Part shown: positions 63,031 through 64,000 of the stretch, in pieces
How the letters are laid out: every line of letters starts with the position of its first letter
How positions within the stretch are numbered: position 1 is the first letter of the stretch
Source: Haplomitrium mnioides
Lineage: Eukaryota; Marchantiophyta; Haplomitriopsida; Calobryales
DNA length: 64,000 nucleotides
Direction: 5' to 3'
NCBI GenBank assembly: GCA_049999725.1
Contig: JBNGIS010016942.1
Span: forward strand, 1 to 64,000
Notes under the pieces: model-generated
What the model was told of the DNA's origin: nothing
What the model saw: only the letters and a program-made list of their open reading frames with translations
Databases searched by the model: none
Program-made: the position numbers and the translations under genes

Positions 63031-64000
63031 AAACTCTCGAACAATTGTCTGACTCATTTAATGAGATCGCAAAGTTAACACGATCACATATTCCTGCTGT
63101 AAATGTACCTGCAAGGATTCAGGACATTATTACAATAACAAGTGATCAATTACCAAGGCAAAAAGGAGGACGCCCTTTAGGCTCTAAAGACTCTCAGCCA
63201 AGGCAACACAGTACGACAAAGAGAACTACTTTCTCTATTGATGGAACTTTATTACCATCATCATCCACCATACCATCATCTCAGCCTACTATATCTCTTT
63301 TAGAGATCCCAGATAATAAAAAGATCTCCATCCACTATATGGATACTGAGATTTTATGGCAAAGAGAGAGTGTGAATATGGATGATCATTTCGTTTTCAT
63401 GATTTCACAAACTATATCCAATATACCACCTAATCCAAGGTCTCTCAAAGAAGTTACAGACAACCTTGATTGGATTGAATGGGAAAAGGCGATGAATTCC
63501 AAATTGGATTCTATGATACAGAGGAACATATTCGGACCTTGAGTCTCCATTCCTTCTGACGTCAATTTAATCGGATATAGGTGGATATTTGTGAAGAAGC
63601 AAAATGAGAAAGGTGAAGTTGTAAGATATAAGACATGCCTTGTAGCCAAGGGCTATACACAGATTCTTGGGAGAGACTATGATCTCATATATGCCCCGGT
63701 CATGGATGGTATCACTTACCGGTTCCTAGTTGGCTTTTCCCTATGACATGAGCTAATGACACATCAGCTAGATGTGGTGACAGCATACATGTATAGGCTT
63801 CTTGATACCCAAATCTATATGAAGGCTCTCGTAGAGCTTATTGCTAGGAATATCTATCATATTCAAGGGGAGAATGTCTCAAAGGGGAAACCTTCAAGCG
63901 AACCATCTACCTCTTTACCTACGACCATTTTACAACCTAAGAGGAGGAGTAATGGGCTTCGACCTTTAGTCCATGAGATGCAGAATAGGCAGTTTGGACC
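63031..64000 (+). pseudogene. copia-1 spacer and reverse transcriptase start, cut by window edge
   Basis: A Ser/Thr/Pro-rich spacer (63040-63330) leads to WIEWEKAMNSKLDSMIQRNI, the RT entry motif. After a TGA at 63541, GYRWIFVKKQNEKGEVVRYK, CLVAKGYTQILGRDYDLIYA and HQLDVVTAYMYRLLDTQIYM follow in frame apart from a TGA at 63745 (LVGFSL, stop, HELMTHQ). The first RT Asp lies in LDVVTAY. The YVDD loop is beyond 64000. Confidence 0.88.

Larger units (their letters stand above)
55721..64000 (+). mobile_element. copia-1: Ty1/copia element running off the right edge
   Basis: Order: 5' LTR, primer site, long leader, gag, pre-integrase, integrase and RT, which continues past 64000. A gag-only LTR element (59625-62202) interrupts the integrase. 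The gag zinc knuckle and protease are missing. Several stops are present. CATCA at 55716-55720 would be the left target duplication; the right one is outside the window. Confidence 0.88.

Noticed and set aside
1-64000. tRNA, rRNA or other structural RNA genes
   Set aside because: I looked for cloverleaf-like blocks and conserved rRNA segments by eye and saw none. A covariance-model scan was not possible.

Overview
The window is nuclear DNA of a land plant and consists almost entirely of old, broken, nested LTR retrotransposons. The evidence is plant-type Ty3/gypsy and Ty1/copia polyproteins on both strands, plant-like splice sites (GTAAGA, GTGAGT), long (TA)n tracts beside 10-N assembly gaps, and no compact host genes, rRNA or tRNA. 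The density of decayed elements suits a large genome such as a gymnosperm or fern, but the species cannot be read from the sequence. Names such as gypsy-1 or copia-1 are local labels used here only.

Layout. 1-294: 3' tail and LTR of a copia-like element. 476-4423: unrecognised four-exon pseudogene whose first two introns carry a 24-bp palindrome-bearing minisatellite; part of exon 3 is repeated in inverted orientation at 4501-4818. 6096-15108: gypsy-1 (+), truncated at its 5' end, with a 3.26-kb 3' LTR carrying a nested 24/128/154-bp tandem array. 15109-19108: no recognised gene. 19109-28939: gypsy-2 (-), same family as gypsy-1 in the opposite orientation, abutting a gypsy-3 gag scrap. 28945-36247: gypsy-4 (+), a different lineage with an Asp-His-Gly-Ser protease, inserted into the 5' LTR of gypsy-2. 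36248-39467: insert with 51-bp inverted ends and a 22-bp flanking duplication, carrying gypsy-5 RT-RNaseH-IN remains. 39790-48418: copia-2 (+), copia-3 (+), copia-4 (-) and copia-5 (-, both LTRs and a PBS). 49752-51909: a decayed ORF on the minus strand with a plant-mobile-like N-terminus and a long coiled coil. 52583-52865: small foldback element. 52880-53840: gypsy-6 gag (-). 55721-64000: copia-1 (+), running off the window, split by a 2578-bp gag-only LTR element (59625-62202, -).

How the parts relate. No element looks autonomous: every pol has stops, frameshifts, lost catalytic residues or internal deletions. The nesting order can be partly read: gypsy-3 before gypsy-2 before gypsy-4 before the 36248-39467 insert, and copia-1 before the gag-only element. 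The most complete unit is the gag-only element: two 353-bp LTRs, a near-perfect 5-bp target duplication, PBS, PPT, and a gag related to that of gypsy-1 and gypsy-2 but without the capsid domain. It fits the TR-GAG type of non-autonomous retrotransposon that borrows enzymes from a relative. All calls come from reading the sequence; no database search was run.
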